A stretch of 64,000 nucleotides of DNA, taken from assembly GCF_002954685.1 (NCBI RefSeq), contig NZ_MSCN01000001.1:1426309-1490308 (forward strand), written 5' to 3'. How positions within the stretch are numbered: the first letter of the stretch is position 1; the number at the start of each line of letters is the position of its first letter. The translations under genes and the position numbers were made by a program. Positions 34,365 through 42,037 of the stretch are shown here, piece after piece. The notes beneath the pieces were generated by a model. The model had not been told where the DNA came from, did no database searches, and was given only the letters and a program-made list of their open reading frames with translations. This stretch comes from Polaribacter porphyrae. GTDB taxonomy: Bacteria > Bacteroidota > Bacteroidia > Flavobacteriales > Flavobacteriaceae.

Positions 34365-34848
34365 ATTAAATTTAATTCCATACTTTATTATATCAAAGTC
34401 TAGTAAAATCATTCAATTATCATTCTCGAAACTTACTCAATCCGTTTTTTTTTAAATAAAATACATTTTTTACGATTATGAGTTCGTTAAGCTAGTTTGT
34501 GCTTCTCGTTTTGTAATCAATTCAATTTGAGTGTGATTGGTTTATTATGGGCAACTTAATCCTACACCTAATTTTAATCCTTTAAATAGCTTATATTCTG
34601 TTGTCAATTCTGTAAAAAACTCATCAACTGTAGAAAAGTTTTCTTTTAATCTAAATTGCTCTTCCAAGCCAAAACTCCATGTATCATTTAGTTTGTATTC
34701 TAATGCAATTGTTGTCCAAGAAGCCCAATCTTTATCTCTTTCTGTTTGAGCTTTAGTATTACATATAAAAAATATAGTACAAAACAGCATTATTTTTAAG
34801 AGTGACATTTTTTCTATTTTAATAATGTTCATCTTTTAAAATTTTAAT

Positions 34849-35451
34849 TTAATTTCTGTTGTAGTAGTAAATTGTTAAAACTGCTGTATCTCTTAAAAAG
34901 TCTATATCTCCAATTTTAATCTTATTTACAGTTATACCTGTTCTGTTTTCTAAATCTTCTTTTAATAAATTATAATTTTGTGGTTTAATGTTATCAATAT
35001 TTTCATAGATAATTTCTTTAGTAATTTCATGTTTTAGGTGCCATACTTTCTCAATAATGGCAATTGCTACTACTATTATAATATTTGCAAAAATAATTTC
35101 TGAATAACTCATTTTTTTATTGGCTAGTGAATTCATCACAGAGACACCAATCACAACAAAAAGATATGTCATTTCCTTAATATTAATTGCATCTGTTCTA
35201 TATCTTATAATTCCGAAAATAGCAAAAAGCCCAAGAGCCATCCCAATATCTAGCTCAAATTTTTTGAGTGTAAAACATAAGAAAAACACAATAAAACTAA
35301 TCATGTAAAAAGTAAAAAGATAATCTTTTCGTTTTGCAGAATTATAATACAACCATCTAATTATCAAGGTTAAAAAGATTAAATTTATTATAAAACGGAA
35401 TGACATTTTAAAAAAATCATCATCAAAAATTGGGATTTCTAAAAACTCCAT
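34849..35451 (-). CDS. DUF4956 membrane protein
   Basis: A 200-residue DUF4956 protein: four or five hydrophobic segments in the first 130 residues, the family motif ALGLFAIFGIIRYRTDAI, and a soluble C-terminal domain (KVWHLKHEITKEIIYEN onward) with an alpha/beta pattern. DUF4956 genes are regularly found beside VTC-domain polyphosphate polymerases, and a role in that pathway is assumed for the family. It lies 2 nt downstream of the VTC gene, so the two are one operon, and just upstream of the interrupted DUF2490 gene. Confidence 0.85.
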   Translation of the reverse strand: MEFLEIPIFDDDFFKMSFRFIINLIFLTLIIRWLYYNSAKRKDYLFTFYMISFIVFFLCFTLKKFELDIGMALGLFAIFGIIRYRTDAINIKEMTYLFVVIGVSVMNSLANKKMSYSEIIFANIIIVVAIAIIEKVWHLKHEITKEIIYENIDNIKPQNYNLLKEDLENRTGITVNKIKIGDIDFLRDTAVLTIYYYNRN

Positions 35452-35453
35452 AC

Positions 35454-36200
35454 TTAAGCTATTTTATTAATTTTTAGCAATTTATTTTTAAAAACATTAT
35501 ACTTTATATCATTATATAAACTAATCATACCAATACAATATTTACTAATACTAAAAGGATTCTGCTTAATTGTTTTTAAAGATTTTATAATTTTTGATTT
35601 TCTATTAAACCGTTCTTGTTTCACTTCAATTATTACTATGTTGTTGAAACTTTTTTTTACTTGATTTATATTATAATTTACGTTTAAATCTATGGTTACA
35701 CGTTCTTTATTTTTTAAGCTTACTAACGTAATTCGATTAAAGCTATTCCATAAACTTGGTAATAAATCGAAATCTTTTTCTGTAGTTTTAGCTATAAATT
35801 CTTTTGATGAATTTGTTAAATTAACTTCAAAATCTTTAATAGGTATTCTTGTTTTATTGGTAAATCCTTTCCCATTTTTTTGTTTAATTTCTAAAAAACA
35901 TAAGTCAGATTCAATATATTTTCTTTGTCTTATTTTTATCCTATTATTTTTTCCATTATGGTGATCACTGTAAAACTTATTCGCCTTTGTATCGAAATAT
36001 AATGAGGAGTAACTCATCAAAATATTATTATTAATTTTTAATACTTCGTAATCATTTATAATACTCTCTAGTAATGAATTTAATTGAGTTTTATTAATTA
36101 CTAATTTTGTATCAACTCTATTCATAAGAGTTACGTTATTCATTTCTTCTAAAGAAACACAAGAAAACTGATGAATGAGAGAATCAAGATTATGAAACAT
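35454..36200 (-). CDS. VTC-domain polyphosphate polymerase-like protein
   Basis: A 248-residue protein of the VTC domain family (PF09359 type), the tunnel-fold enzyme that makes polyphosphate from ATP in yeast vacuoles. Visible features: RVDTKLVI near residue 28, SSLYFDT, RIKIRQRKY with basic residues expected to hold phosphate, FLEIKQKNGKG, and VIIEVKQERFNRKS near the C-terminus. There are no membrane segments; the adjacent DUF4956 protein could supply the anchor. This domain set differs from the usual Ppk route, so this is a second potential polyphosphate system. Confidence 0.8.
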   Translation of the reverse strand: MFHNLDSLIHQFSCVSLEEMNNVTLMNRVDTKLVINKTQLNSLLESIINDYEVLKINNNILMSYSSLYFDTKANKFYSDHHNGKNNRIKIRQRKYIESDLCFLEIKQKNGKGFTNKTRIPIKDFEVNLTNSSKEFIAKTTEKDFDLLPSLWNSFNRITLVSLKNKERVTIDLNVNYNINQVKKSFNNIVIIEVKQERFNRKSKIIKSLKTIKQNPFSISKYCIGMISLYNDIKYNVFKNKLLKINKIA

Positions 36201-36280
36201 AATTTTATTTTTAAAAAATTCAAGTTAATATCTAAAGCTATTTTAACATCTTAACTTTAGGAATTAGCATTGTAAAAAAA

Positions 36281-36306
36281 AGCTTCATATACAGAGTAAT
36301 GAAGCT
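36281..36306 (-). terminator. Terminator after cotH-like gene
   Basis: AGCTTCAT (36281-36288) pairs with ATGAAGCT (36299-36306); on the minus strand the stem is followed by a T-run (complement of the A8 at 36274-36281). It separates CotH from VTC. Confidence 0.65.
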
Positions 36307-36338
36307 CTTTTGAAAAATCTGTACAGCCAATCTTTTAA

Positions 36339-37751
36339 CTATTGTAAATAATTATCAACAGCTGTTTTTCTAGAAGTTACATGAGACCTTAATTGGTTAA
36401 CTGCAGATTGAAATTCTGAACTGTTATTTAAAAATGTATAGCCACTAACTTCTGATGTAGCATAAGTTTCTATAAGTGATTCATAACTAGAATATAATGC
36501 TTGGATTGTGGTTTCATTGAAAGCACCATCTACAACTTCTTTAACATAGGCATCGTATTTTTCTTTATATACAGTATCTTGATATAAATACCCAATTAAT
36601 GGCCATTCTGAAGCATTTAAACTTGAAAAATTAAGAGGCAAGGCTCCTCCTCTTTTACCTGTTTGTAATGATTCATTATTATCCCAAGGAATCCAAGTTA
36701 ACTTATTATTATCTGGATTATTGTATAAGTAATAATTATGAGTCATTAATCCATAGGTGTCCCAATTCTGAATAACTGTATTAACAGCTAGATATTTTAA
36801 AAATACATCTGTATCAAAAACTGCGTCTAATTCAGACCTCCAAGTAGCAGCATCAGTAGTTCTCTTACTATCATGCAATATTGATAATAGATTAGAAACA
36901 TCAGTAAAATCTGCTTCATCTTCATTAGTTTTTTTTACGTATTCATCTTCATTAAATGTCCCATTTGCAAAAGAAGCTGCATTACCATCTGGTTTATACA
37001 GATTTCCATCATCATCAGAAAACTGGGTGTCTAAAACAGTACCATCTACTTCTTCTACTAAAGTATACAGTCCAAAATATTGTGGGCCATTACCATAATC
37101 AACATAAAGTGTATAAAAGGCGGTATGAGAAGCCACTAAACCAGCATTTCTAAAGACATCAGTAGCTACTTTTTCTCTTAACATTGATTTATCATCATAA
37201 TTATTTTTAAGGCTAAACTTCTTAAAACCATAAAAACGTTGATTATCTATTTGCGGATAATCATCTTCAAACTCATCAAAATCTAATTTGAATGATAATT
37301 TTAATATTCCATTTTGCCAACTAGATTGTAAACTAGAGTTTCCTTTAAATCGCAAACCAACTCTATACCATTGTTTGCCTTCATAAAATACTTCTCCTGG
37401 CACAAATATTGGATCTTCATCTGTATCTATCAATCCTTGACCTCCACTTCCACCAGATCCAAAAGCTCCATAAGTAGCTGTCATGTCATCTAGCATAGTT
37501 TGCCAACGCTCTTTCGTAATTACAAAGTCTAATCTTTTTACTGTATTGTCTTTAAAAACTTCATCAAAGTTAGGGTCTGCATCTTTACTATGTGTGTCTG
37601 TGGTCCAATCAGTGGCTACAAAATCAGTATCATCTGTTACTACTACTTCTTCTTCCTCTTCTTCTTGAACTGTTGCTACATCATCATTTGAACATGAAAA
37701 AACAGTACAAATTATAATTCCTAATAATAAACTGGTTTTAAATACTTTCAT
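36339..37751 (-). CDS. CotH kinase-family lipoprotein
   Basis: A 470-residue lipoprotein (lipobox VFSC) with an acidic linker, then a CotH-like protein-kinase-fold domain: KRLDFVITKERWQTMLDDM, VGLRFKGNSS, FKKFSLKNNYDDKSMLREKVA, and the active-site-like NWDTYGLMTHNYYLYN with LTWIPWDNNES (DN metal-binding pair). CotH proteins are secreted kinases in Bacillus and surface proteins elsewhere. In Bacteroidota they associate with VTC and DUF4956 genes, as here. It lies 34 nt after the EF-hand gene, presumably transcribed with it from P4. Confidence 0.85.
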   Translation of the reverse strand: MKVFKTSLLLGIIICTVFSCSNDDVATVQEEEEEEVVVTDDTDFVATDWTTDTHSKDADPNFDEVFKDNTVKRLDFVITKERWQTMLDDMTATYGAFGSGGSGGQGLIDTDEDPIFVPGEVFYEGKQWYRVGLRFKGNSSLQSSWQNGILKLSFKLDFDEFEDDYPQIDNQRFYGFKKFSLKNNYDDKSMLREKVATDVFRNAGLVASHTAFYTLYVDYGNGPQYFGLYTLVEEVDGTVLDTQFSDDDGNLYKPDGNAASFANGTFNEDEYVKKTNEDEADFTDVSNLLSILHDSKRTTDAATWRSELDAVFDTDVFLKYLAVNTVIQNWDTYGLMTHNYYLYNNPDNNKLTWIPWDNNESLQTGKRGGALPLNFSSLNASEWPLIGYLYQDTVYKEKYDAYVKEVVDGAFNETTIQALYSSYESLIETYATSEVSGYTFLNNSSEFQSAVNQLRSHVTSRKTAVDNYLQ

Positions 37752-37785
37752 AATAAATTATTTTTTTGATTGATTCTTTATTAGT

Positions 37786-38070
37786 TTAGTTGCTTGGTCT
37801 TTCTCTTCTTTTCGGTTTTGGAGCTTTCTTTAATTCTTCTTTAGTGATAAAACCATCTTCATTTAAATCAATTTTTTTAAAGTCTTTTTTAAGTGGCCCT
37901 TTTACTTCTTTTAAAGAAATTTTACCATCTTCATTTGTATCTAAATCTTTAAAAATTTGTTTTATTGATGGTGGTCCTTTTCTTCTTTCTTTATCATTGT
38001 TTTCTTCTTGGGCATTTATAAATACTGATGTTAATAAAAGAAAGCTAAAGGTTAAGATTGATTTTTTCAT
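37786..38070 (-). CDS. Secreted EF-hand calcium-binding protein (module B)
   Basis: A 94-residue exported protein (signal peptide ending INAQ) with two EF-hand loops, DTNEDGKISLKE and DLNEDGFITKEE, and a basic Pro/Lys-rich tail. The start at 38070 is chosen because a longer upstream frame (from 38187) has no signal and runs through the P4 promoter. Calcium binding is expected. It is preceded by P4 and followed by cotH. It is the free counterpart of the EF-hand tail in the YHYH protein at 29937 (shared GPLKxxFxKxDxNxDG spacing). Confidence 0.8.
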   Translation of the reverse strand: MKKSILTFSFLLLTSVFINAQEENNDKERRKGPPSIKQIFKDLDTNEDGKISLKEVKGPLKKDFKKIDLNEDGFITKEELKKAPKPKRRERPSN

Positions 38071-38096
38071 TTTTGAATTATTTAATGTTATGTATA

Positions 38097-38131
38097 TTAA
38101 GATGCTGTTCTTTTTAAAAACTTGTGCAGTT
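38097..38131 (-). promoter_or_regulatory. ECF-type promoter P4 before EF-hand/cotH
   Basis: Minus strand: AACTGCACAAG, 16-nt T/A-rich spacer, CATCTTAA. Same spacing as P1 and P2, slightly diverged sequence; about 26 nt from the ATG at 38070. Confidence 0.5.
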
Positions 38132-38146
38132 AACTTTATTTTAACA

Positions 38147-38175
38147 AAAACCTTATCAAAAAATGATAAGGTTTT
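38147..38175 (-). terminator. Terminator after SCO1 gene of module B
   Basis: AAAACCTTATCA (38147-38158) pairs perfectly with TGATAAGGTTTT (38164-38175) over a 5-nt loop. It closes the YHYH-MORN-SCO1 operon. Confidence 0.8.
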
Positions 38176-38200
38176 AAAAATCAACAATAAAGATTGGGTA

Positions 38201-38848
38201 TTAAAATTCTTTTTTTAAGAGTTCTATATGGCGTTTTAAACGCTGTACCTCTAAAGCTAAAGTACCATTATAAACTCCTCTTATTCTCCCTTTTTTATCA
38301 ACCAAAATAAAATTTTCTGTATGAATAAATTCACTAGCATCTTTTGTTTTTTTAAAGTCTTCATCAGCAAAATAAGATGTTCTTGCTAGATTATAAACTT
38401 TATCTCTATTGCCTGTAACTATATGCCATTTTCCATCAATTGCATTTTTTTCTTTAGCATATTCTTTAATTTTTTCAACAGTATCAATCCAAGGCATTAC
38501 TGAATGAGATAGTAATAACACTTCATTATCATTTTTATAAATCTCTTGAATAGCACTCATATTTTTAGCAAGAATTGGACATATACTTGGGCATGTTGTA
38601 AAGAAAAAATCAGCAACATAGATGCAGCTTTCAAAATCTTTATTCGTTATTTTTTTTCCATTTTGATTTATGAACTCGAATGAAGCAATTTTATGAATTT
38701 TAGAGTACTCATCATCATTTTTAGCAATCCATTCTGGAGTAAAATCTTCAGAATTATAAAATGGTAGTATTTTAGATTTATCTATTGACGCCTCTTTTTT
38801 GCATGAAACACAAACTATTAAGATTAAAAAAAACAGCTTTATCTTCAT
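38201..38848 (-). CDS. SCO1/SenC-family lipoprotein (module B)
   Basis: A 215-residue SCO1-type lipoprotein (lipobox CVSC), closely similar to the one at 31053. Copper ligands are intact: CPSICP (CxxxC) and the His of FIHTENFILVDKKGR. Shared stretches such as DFFFTTCP, LLSHSVMP and WHIVTG show recent common origin of the two modules. It starts 1 nt before the MORN gene ends on the same strand (tight coupling). Role: periplasmic copper delivery or thiol-redox control, as known for the family. Confidence 0.85.
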   Translation of the reverse strand: MKIKLFFLILIVCVSCKKEASIDKSKILPFYNSEDFTPEWIAKNDDEYSKIHKIASFEFINQNGKKITNKDFESCIYVADFFFTTCPSICPILAKNMSAIQEIYKNDNEVLLLSHSVMPWIDTVEKIKEYAKEKNAIDGKWHIVTGNRDKVYNLARTSYFADEDFKKTKDASEFIHTENFILVDKKGRIRGVYNGTLALEVQRLKRHIELLKKEF

Positions 38849-38849
38849 A

Positions 38850-39449
38850 CTAATTTTGCTCTTTATTAATTACACTTACACAGTTTTTCAACCCAATTAA
38901 ACCATGTCTTTCACCATTTACTGTATAAAAATTAGCTCTAATTTTACCTGTTGGCTTCCACATCTTCTGGCTTCCGTTTTCTTTTCCATCAACAAAATTA
39001 AAATACTTTGCTAATTGCCCATTGTTGTGCCAATCTTTTACAAAACCATTATAAACACCTTTTTTATTAAATTGATATTCAAACATTTGCTGTCCGTTTA
39101 AAAACCAACCTTTGTGAATTTTTACTTTTAATCCTTTAGCATAAAAACGTTCAAACCATTTTTGTTGATTTGGATAAAAGCCAAAATACTTACCTTCCCT
39201 TTTTCCTTGATAATATTCTGATGTTGACTTTGATTTTTCATCATTATAAAACTCTTTTACAATACCTGAATATGGCATATCATTATAAAACAAAACTCCA
39301 TTTTTTAACTTAAAAAGAGAATCAGTTTTATTTTTTATGATATTAGGAATCTTAATAGTGTTGATAACACTCTCTTGCTTTACATCTTGTAGTGTTTCAT
39401 CACAAGAAATAAAGAAAAATAAGATTATTATTATTTTAAAGAATCTCAA
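38850..39449 (-). CDS. MORN-repeat lipoprotein (module B)
   Basis: A 199-residue lipoprotein (lipobox FISC) with MORN_2-type repeats (YYQGKREGKYFGFYPNQQ, NKKGVYNGFVKDWHNNGQL, VDGKENGSQKMW), paralogous to the module A protein. The start codon appears to be TTG (39449), 8 nt after the YHYH stop; no ATG fits the signal peptide. Middle gene of the YHYH-MORN-SCO1 set, so probably a surface or periplasmic scaffold for its partners. The C-terminal GLKNCVSV parallels GMKRANLC in copy A. Confidence 0.75.
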   Translation of the reverse strand: MRFFKIIIILFFFISCDETLQDVKQESVINTIKIPNIIKNKTDSLFKLKNGVLFYNDMPYSGIVKEFYNDEKSKSTSEYYQGKREGKYFGFYPNQQKWFERFYAKGLKVKIHKGWFLNGQQMFEYQFNKKGVYNGFVKDWHNNGQLAKYFNFVDGKENGSQKMWKPTGKIRANFYTVNGERHGLIGLKNCVSVINKEQN

Positions 39450-39457
39450 AAAACTAA

Positions 39458-40234
39458 TTAATTACTTACGTTACCTGCTGTACCAAAAAAGCCATTACCA
39501 TTTAGATAAGGGTCATCTGCTGTAATATGATAATGATAAATTCCATTAGGAAAATCTGATGTTTCATGTGCATGGCCATGATAATCATCTAAATCTGAAG
39601 AAGTAATAGTGTTACCATTTTCTTGAGGTCCGTATACAGGAAAACCGTCTAAAAGTAAACCTAAAAAAGAATCTTTTCCAAAACTTTCAGTTAAGAAAGT
39701 AGGTTCTATATGATAATGATAAGTTGTACCTGCTGGATGACCTAACCATTGATCAAAAGAATTAATCTCGTTTGTTAAAGCTGCACCACCTGCTGCATAT
39801 TGATTAAAGAAAACTATTCCGTTTCTAGAAATACCTATTGGTCCCATTGGCGTTGCACTTTTATTCGTGGCTTCTTTTGGTTTTAAAGGAATTGTAAACG
39901 TTATATTTTGCTCACCAATAGAGTTCGGATTTTGTCTCCAATCAGGATTTGTACCATTATACGCTTCATATAAAGCATGAGAAGTATCCCAATATGGACT
40001 TGTATGATTTGGTAAATCTGTTGTTGTAAATGTTACTGTGTTGCCATTCACAGAATAAGAGACAGCTGCAATATTATCAAATTTAGATAGTATTGTTGTG
40101 ATATCATAATCTGTTCCTGTTGTTGCGTCTGGAGTAGAAGTTTCTTCTTCAGTTTCTGAAGAACTACAAGCAAAGATTAATAATGCAATTGCAAAGAATA
40201 CTCCAATTAGTTTAGTTGATTGAATTTTATTCAT
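39458..40234 (-). CDS. YHYH-domain lipoprotein (module B)
   Basis: A 258-residue lipoprotein (lipobox IFAC) with a YHYH domain: TDLPNHTSPYWDTSHALY, GTTYHYHIEPTF, LLLDGFPVYGP and GIYHYHITADDPY. These parallel the module A protein at 32285 motif for motif. The dense His motifs fit a metal-binding extracytoplasmic protein. It heads operon B. The upstream intergenic region (about 250 nt) contains a weaker copy of the ECF promoter motif (P3). Confidence 0.8.
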   Translation of the reverse strand: MNKIQSTKLIGVFFAIALLIFACSSSETEEETSTPDATTGTDYDITTILSKFDNIAAVSYSVNGNTVTFTTTDLPNHTSPYWDTSHALYEAYNGTNPDWRQNPNSIGEQNITFTIPLKPKEATNKSATPMGPIGISRNGIVFFNQYAAGGAALTNEINSFDQWLGHPAGTTYHYHIEPTFLTESFGKDSFLGLLLDGFPVYGPQENGNTITSSDLDDYHGHAHETSDFPNGIYHYHITADDPYLNGNGFFGTAGNVSN

Positions 40235-40431
40235 AATTATAGAGATCGTTTTTAATTAGACCTTTAAAATATGAAAAAGTTTATTGAGGCTTTGATTTTT
40301 TTTATCTCATTATAAATGAATTAGAATATTTTTCATCTAAAATAAAACTGTTATCTGTTTAAATAATTAAATTATCTTATTGTACTGTGCTATGTGCTAA
40401 AAAGTAATTTATCTTAATTTGGTTACAAGTA

Positions 40432-40462
40432 TTTAAATGACAATTTTAAAAAAACTTACGGT
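40432..40462 (-). promoter_or_regulatory. Possible ECF-type promoter P3 before module B
   Basis: Minus strand: ACCGTAAG, 15-nt spacer, CATTTAAA. One base shorter spacing and a less perfect match than P1/P2, and it would leave a leader of about 190 nt, so it is the least certain of the four. Nothing else is recognisable in 40235-40431. Confidence 0.4.
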
Positions 40463-40482
40463 ATTTGTAAAATTATTTCTAA

Positions 40483-40947
40483 TTATCTTGGAGGAGGTGG
40501 CATTTTATGATCTCTAGGAGGTCTTTGTTTCCCACCTTTTATAGCTTTATTAATAATCTCATCAAACTTTTTAAGTTGTTCTGGTTTGCATATATTTCTC
40601 ACTTTACTAAAAAATTTAAAAACTTCAACATCTTTCTGCATTTCTAATTTACCTGTAATACTTGCTAATGAATCAATATTGATTTGTTTACCAAAAGAAT
40701 TGAACAAAATATCTTTTTGATTTCTAATTTTATGATCAATTTGCTCCATTTTAGTTTTATGTTGACGATCTAATTCTAAAAATTTTTCTTCTTGAATTTC
40801 AGAAAACTGTAATTTTTCAGTTAAGAAATTTCTTTGTGTATGATTTGGTTTTAGCTTTTCGTGAGGCTTTTTTAATAAAATAAAAATTAAAACTCCGTTT
40901 AATAGAATTAAGAAAAGTAACGTAATTGGTAGTAATTTTGATTTCAT
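40483..40947 (-). CDS. Spy/CnrX-like periplasmic sensor or chaperone
   Basis: A 154-residue protein with one N-terminal membrane helix (about 5-26) and an all-helical periplasmic region (FLTEKLQFSEIQEEKFLELDRQH, then KLEMQKDVEVFKFFSKVRNI) resembling Spy/CpxP and the metal sensor CnrX. The tail is basic and Pro-rich. ATG 40947 is preferred over GTG 40953. It directly follows the anti-sigma-like gene, matching the CnrYX arrangement in which a periplasmic metal sensor controls an anti-sigma factor. The ligand is unknown. Confidence 0.7.
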   Translation of the reverse strand: MKSKLLPITLLFLILLNGVLIFILLKKPHEKLKPNHTQRNFLTEKLQFSEIQEEKFLELDRQHKTKMEQIDHKIRNQKDILFNSFGKQINIDSLASITGKLEMQKDVEVFKFFSKVRNICKPEQLKKFDEIINKAIKGGKQRPPRDHKMPPPPR

Positions 40948-40952
40948 ATTCA

Positions 40953-41270
40953 CTAATTTAATAAATAAGTTGTGCTAGACTGTAACGCATATTCTTGTGC
41001 AAAATTTTCTATTTCATTTGTAGAAATATCTTTATTAGATGAAAAAGCATAAAAAATTGTTGATATATTCAACAAAAAAACTGCTGCTATAGCTACAACT
41101 TGTATTTGTGGTGTAAGCCAATAAAGTAAAGGTTTTTTTTCTTCTTTTTGGTGTTGTATTTGTTGTAATACTTTATGTTTAAAAAAGTGATTTACTTTAA
41201 CCTCTTTAATAGTATCTAATACATTTAACGTATCTTCAACTTTATTTTCAATATCATTTTTATGTTTCAT
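40953..41270 (-). CDS. Putative anti-sigma membrane protein
   Basis: A 105-residue protein with a charged N-terminal cytoplasmic region (about 70 residues; DTLNVLDTIKEVKVNHFFKHK), one membrane helix (about 75-94) and a short periplasmic tail. Size, topology and position right after an ECF sigma gene and before a Spy/CnrX-like gene fit a CnrY-type anti-sigma factor, but there is no sequence motif to prove it. It is preceded by promoter P1, so it is probably induced by its own sigma factor as negative feedback. Confidence 0.6.
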   Translation of the reverse strand: MKHKNDIENKVEDTLNVLDTIKEVKVNHFFKHKVLQQIQHQKEEKKPLLYWLTPQIQVVAIAAVFLLNISTIFYAFSSNKDISTNEIENFAQEYALQSSTTYLLN

Positions 41271-41302
41271 CTTTTGTTACTGATAAAATAATTTTACAAT
41301 TA

Positions 41303-41334
41303 TTTAGATGTTGTAATTTTAAAAAACTTGCGTT
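41303..41334 (-). promoter_or_regulatory. ECF-type promoter P1 before anti-sigma/Spy pair
   Basis: Minus strand: AACGCAAG, 16-nt spacer, CATCTAAA, about 33 nt before the start codon at 41270. It lies between the sigma gene and its putative anti-sigma gene, the standard place for an autoregulated ECF promoter. Confidence 0.6.
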
Positions 41335-41374
41335 ACTCATTAAAATATTTTTTAAATAAATGAATATCAGTAAT

Positions 41375-41980
41375 TTAAATATTATCATCTTTATAAAAAT
41401 TTGCAAGCTTTTCTTTTAAAGATTTCTTTGCTCTAAACATTATAGATTCTACAGATGATAAACTTCTACCAGTAATTTCTACAATTTCTTGGTAACTCTT
41501 TCCATCAATTTTTGCCAAAGTAAAGATTACTTTTTGAGATTCTGGCAATGTATTTATCGCTCTAAAAATAGTTTCTGATTTCTCTTTATTTTCTAATAAA
41601 ATTCCTGGGTGTTTAAATTCTGTAAAATAATTCGTTTTATCAAAAGGAATTTCATTCCCCATAATACTTTGCATAAAAGCAAAACGTTTTTTTGTATTTT
41701 TTTTTCTGATGAATTCCAGACACTTGTTGGTTGCAATTCTATAGATCCAAGTAGATAATTTCGAATTACCTTTAAATTTAGAAATAGACTTAAAAACTTC
41801 TAAAAAAACTTCTTGAGCAATATCTTCTGCATCCTCTTTATTAGGTACAAAAGAAATACAGGTACTAAACACTTTCTGCTGATAATCGTCTAAAAGCTGA
41901 CTAAAAGCACTTTGTTTACCTTCTTTAAGTTTCTGTATGAAGTTTTGTTCTGTCAATTGATATTCTAAAAAAGTAAACAT
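41375..41980 (-). CDS. ECF RNA polymerase sigma factor
   Basis: A 201-residue extracytoplasmic-function sigma-70 factor. Region 2 (FSQLLDDYQQKVFSTCISFVPNKEDAEDIAQEVFLEVF, STWIYRIATNKCLEFIRK) and region 4 (LPESQKVIFTLAKIDGKSYQEIVEITGRSLSSVESIMFRAKKSLKEKL) are complete. It is followed by a putative anti-sigma gene and a Spy/CnrX-like gene, and a shared promoter motif links it to the YHYH/SCO1 and EF-hand/CotH units. It likely responds to an envelope or metal signal. Confidence 0.9.
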   Translation of the reverse strand: MFTFLEYQLTEQNFIQKLKEGKQSAFSQLLDDYQQKVFSTCISFVPNKEDAEDIAQEVFLEVFKSISKFKGNSKLSTWIYRIATNKCLEFIRKKNTKKRFAFMQSIMGNEIPFDKTNYFTEFKHPGILLENKEKSETIFRAINTLPESQKVIFTLAKIDGKSYQEIVEITGRSLSSVESIMFRAKKSLKEKLANFYKDDNI

Positions 41981-41983
41981 ACA

Positions 41984-42008
41984 AAAAAAGACTGTTTACA
42001 AAACAGCC
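41984..42008 (-). terminator. Terminator after mscS
   Basis: Minus strand GGCTGTTT pairs with AAACAGTC over TGT and is followed by T7. Confidence 0.7.
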
Positions 42009-42037
42009 CTTTAGATTTTCTTTTTCATTATATTATA

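Larger units (their letters stand above)
33587..34554. mobile_element. Integron-type gene cassette, candidate 2 (968 bp)
   Basis: Read on the minus strand it begins TTGCCCATAA right after GGATTAAG (G at 34555) and ends ACAACAACG at 33587, then host ATATAT. The attC-like site at its minus-strand 3' end starts with TATGGGCAAC, a 10-bp perfect complement of the cassette start. Excision restores the host gene exactly. Cargo is one lipoprotein gene on the plus strand, antisense to the cassette direction and with its own promoter. This is the best supported of the three cassettes. Confidence 0.75.
33145..34832 (-). pseudogene. DUF2490 outer-membrane protein gene, split by an inserted cassette
   Basis: The N-terminal part (34832-34555) encodes a signal peptide and SWTTIALEYKLNDTWSFGLEEQF. 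The C-terminal part (33586-33145) encodes YIRENDNKGN through FYRFEKELNVDFPDI to the stop. Removing 33587-34554 joins them as GGATTAAG-ATATAT, reading ...VGLRYIREN..., a continuous 239-residue DUF2490 protein (720 nt, exactly 240 codons). It is the last gene of the CotH/VTC/DUF4956 cluster, where DUF2490 genes are expected. As it stands the gene is inactive unless the cassette is excised. Confidence 0.85.

Noticed and set aside
33587..34554. The insertion in DUF2490 as an insertion sequence
   Set aside because: It has no transposase and no target duplication; the attC-like end and exact gene restoration fit a cassette better.
38071..38187. N-terminal extension of the EF-hand protein
   Set aside because: The extension has no signal peptide and runs through the P4 promoter, while ATG 38070 starts a clean signal sequence.
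40235..40431. A riboswitch or second promoter in the leader before YHYH operon B
   Set aside because: I saw no conserved fold and no second copy of the promoter motif on the correct strand; a CATCTAAAA at about 40330 is on the plus strand and has no partner element.
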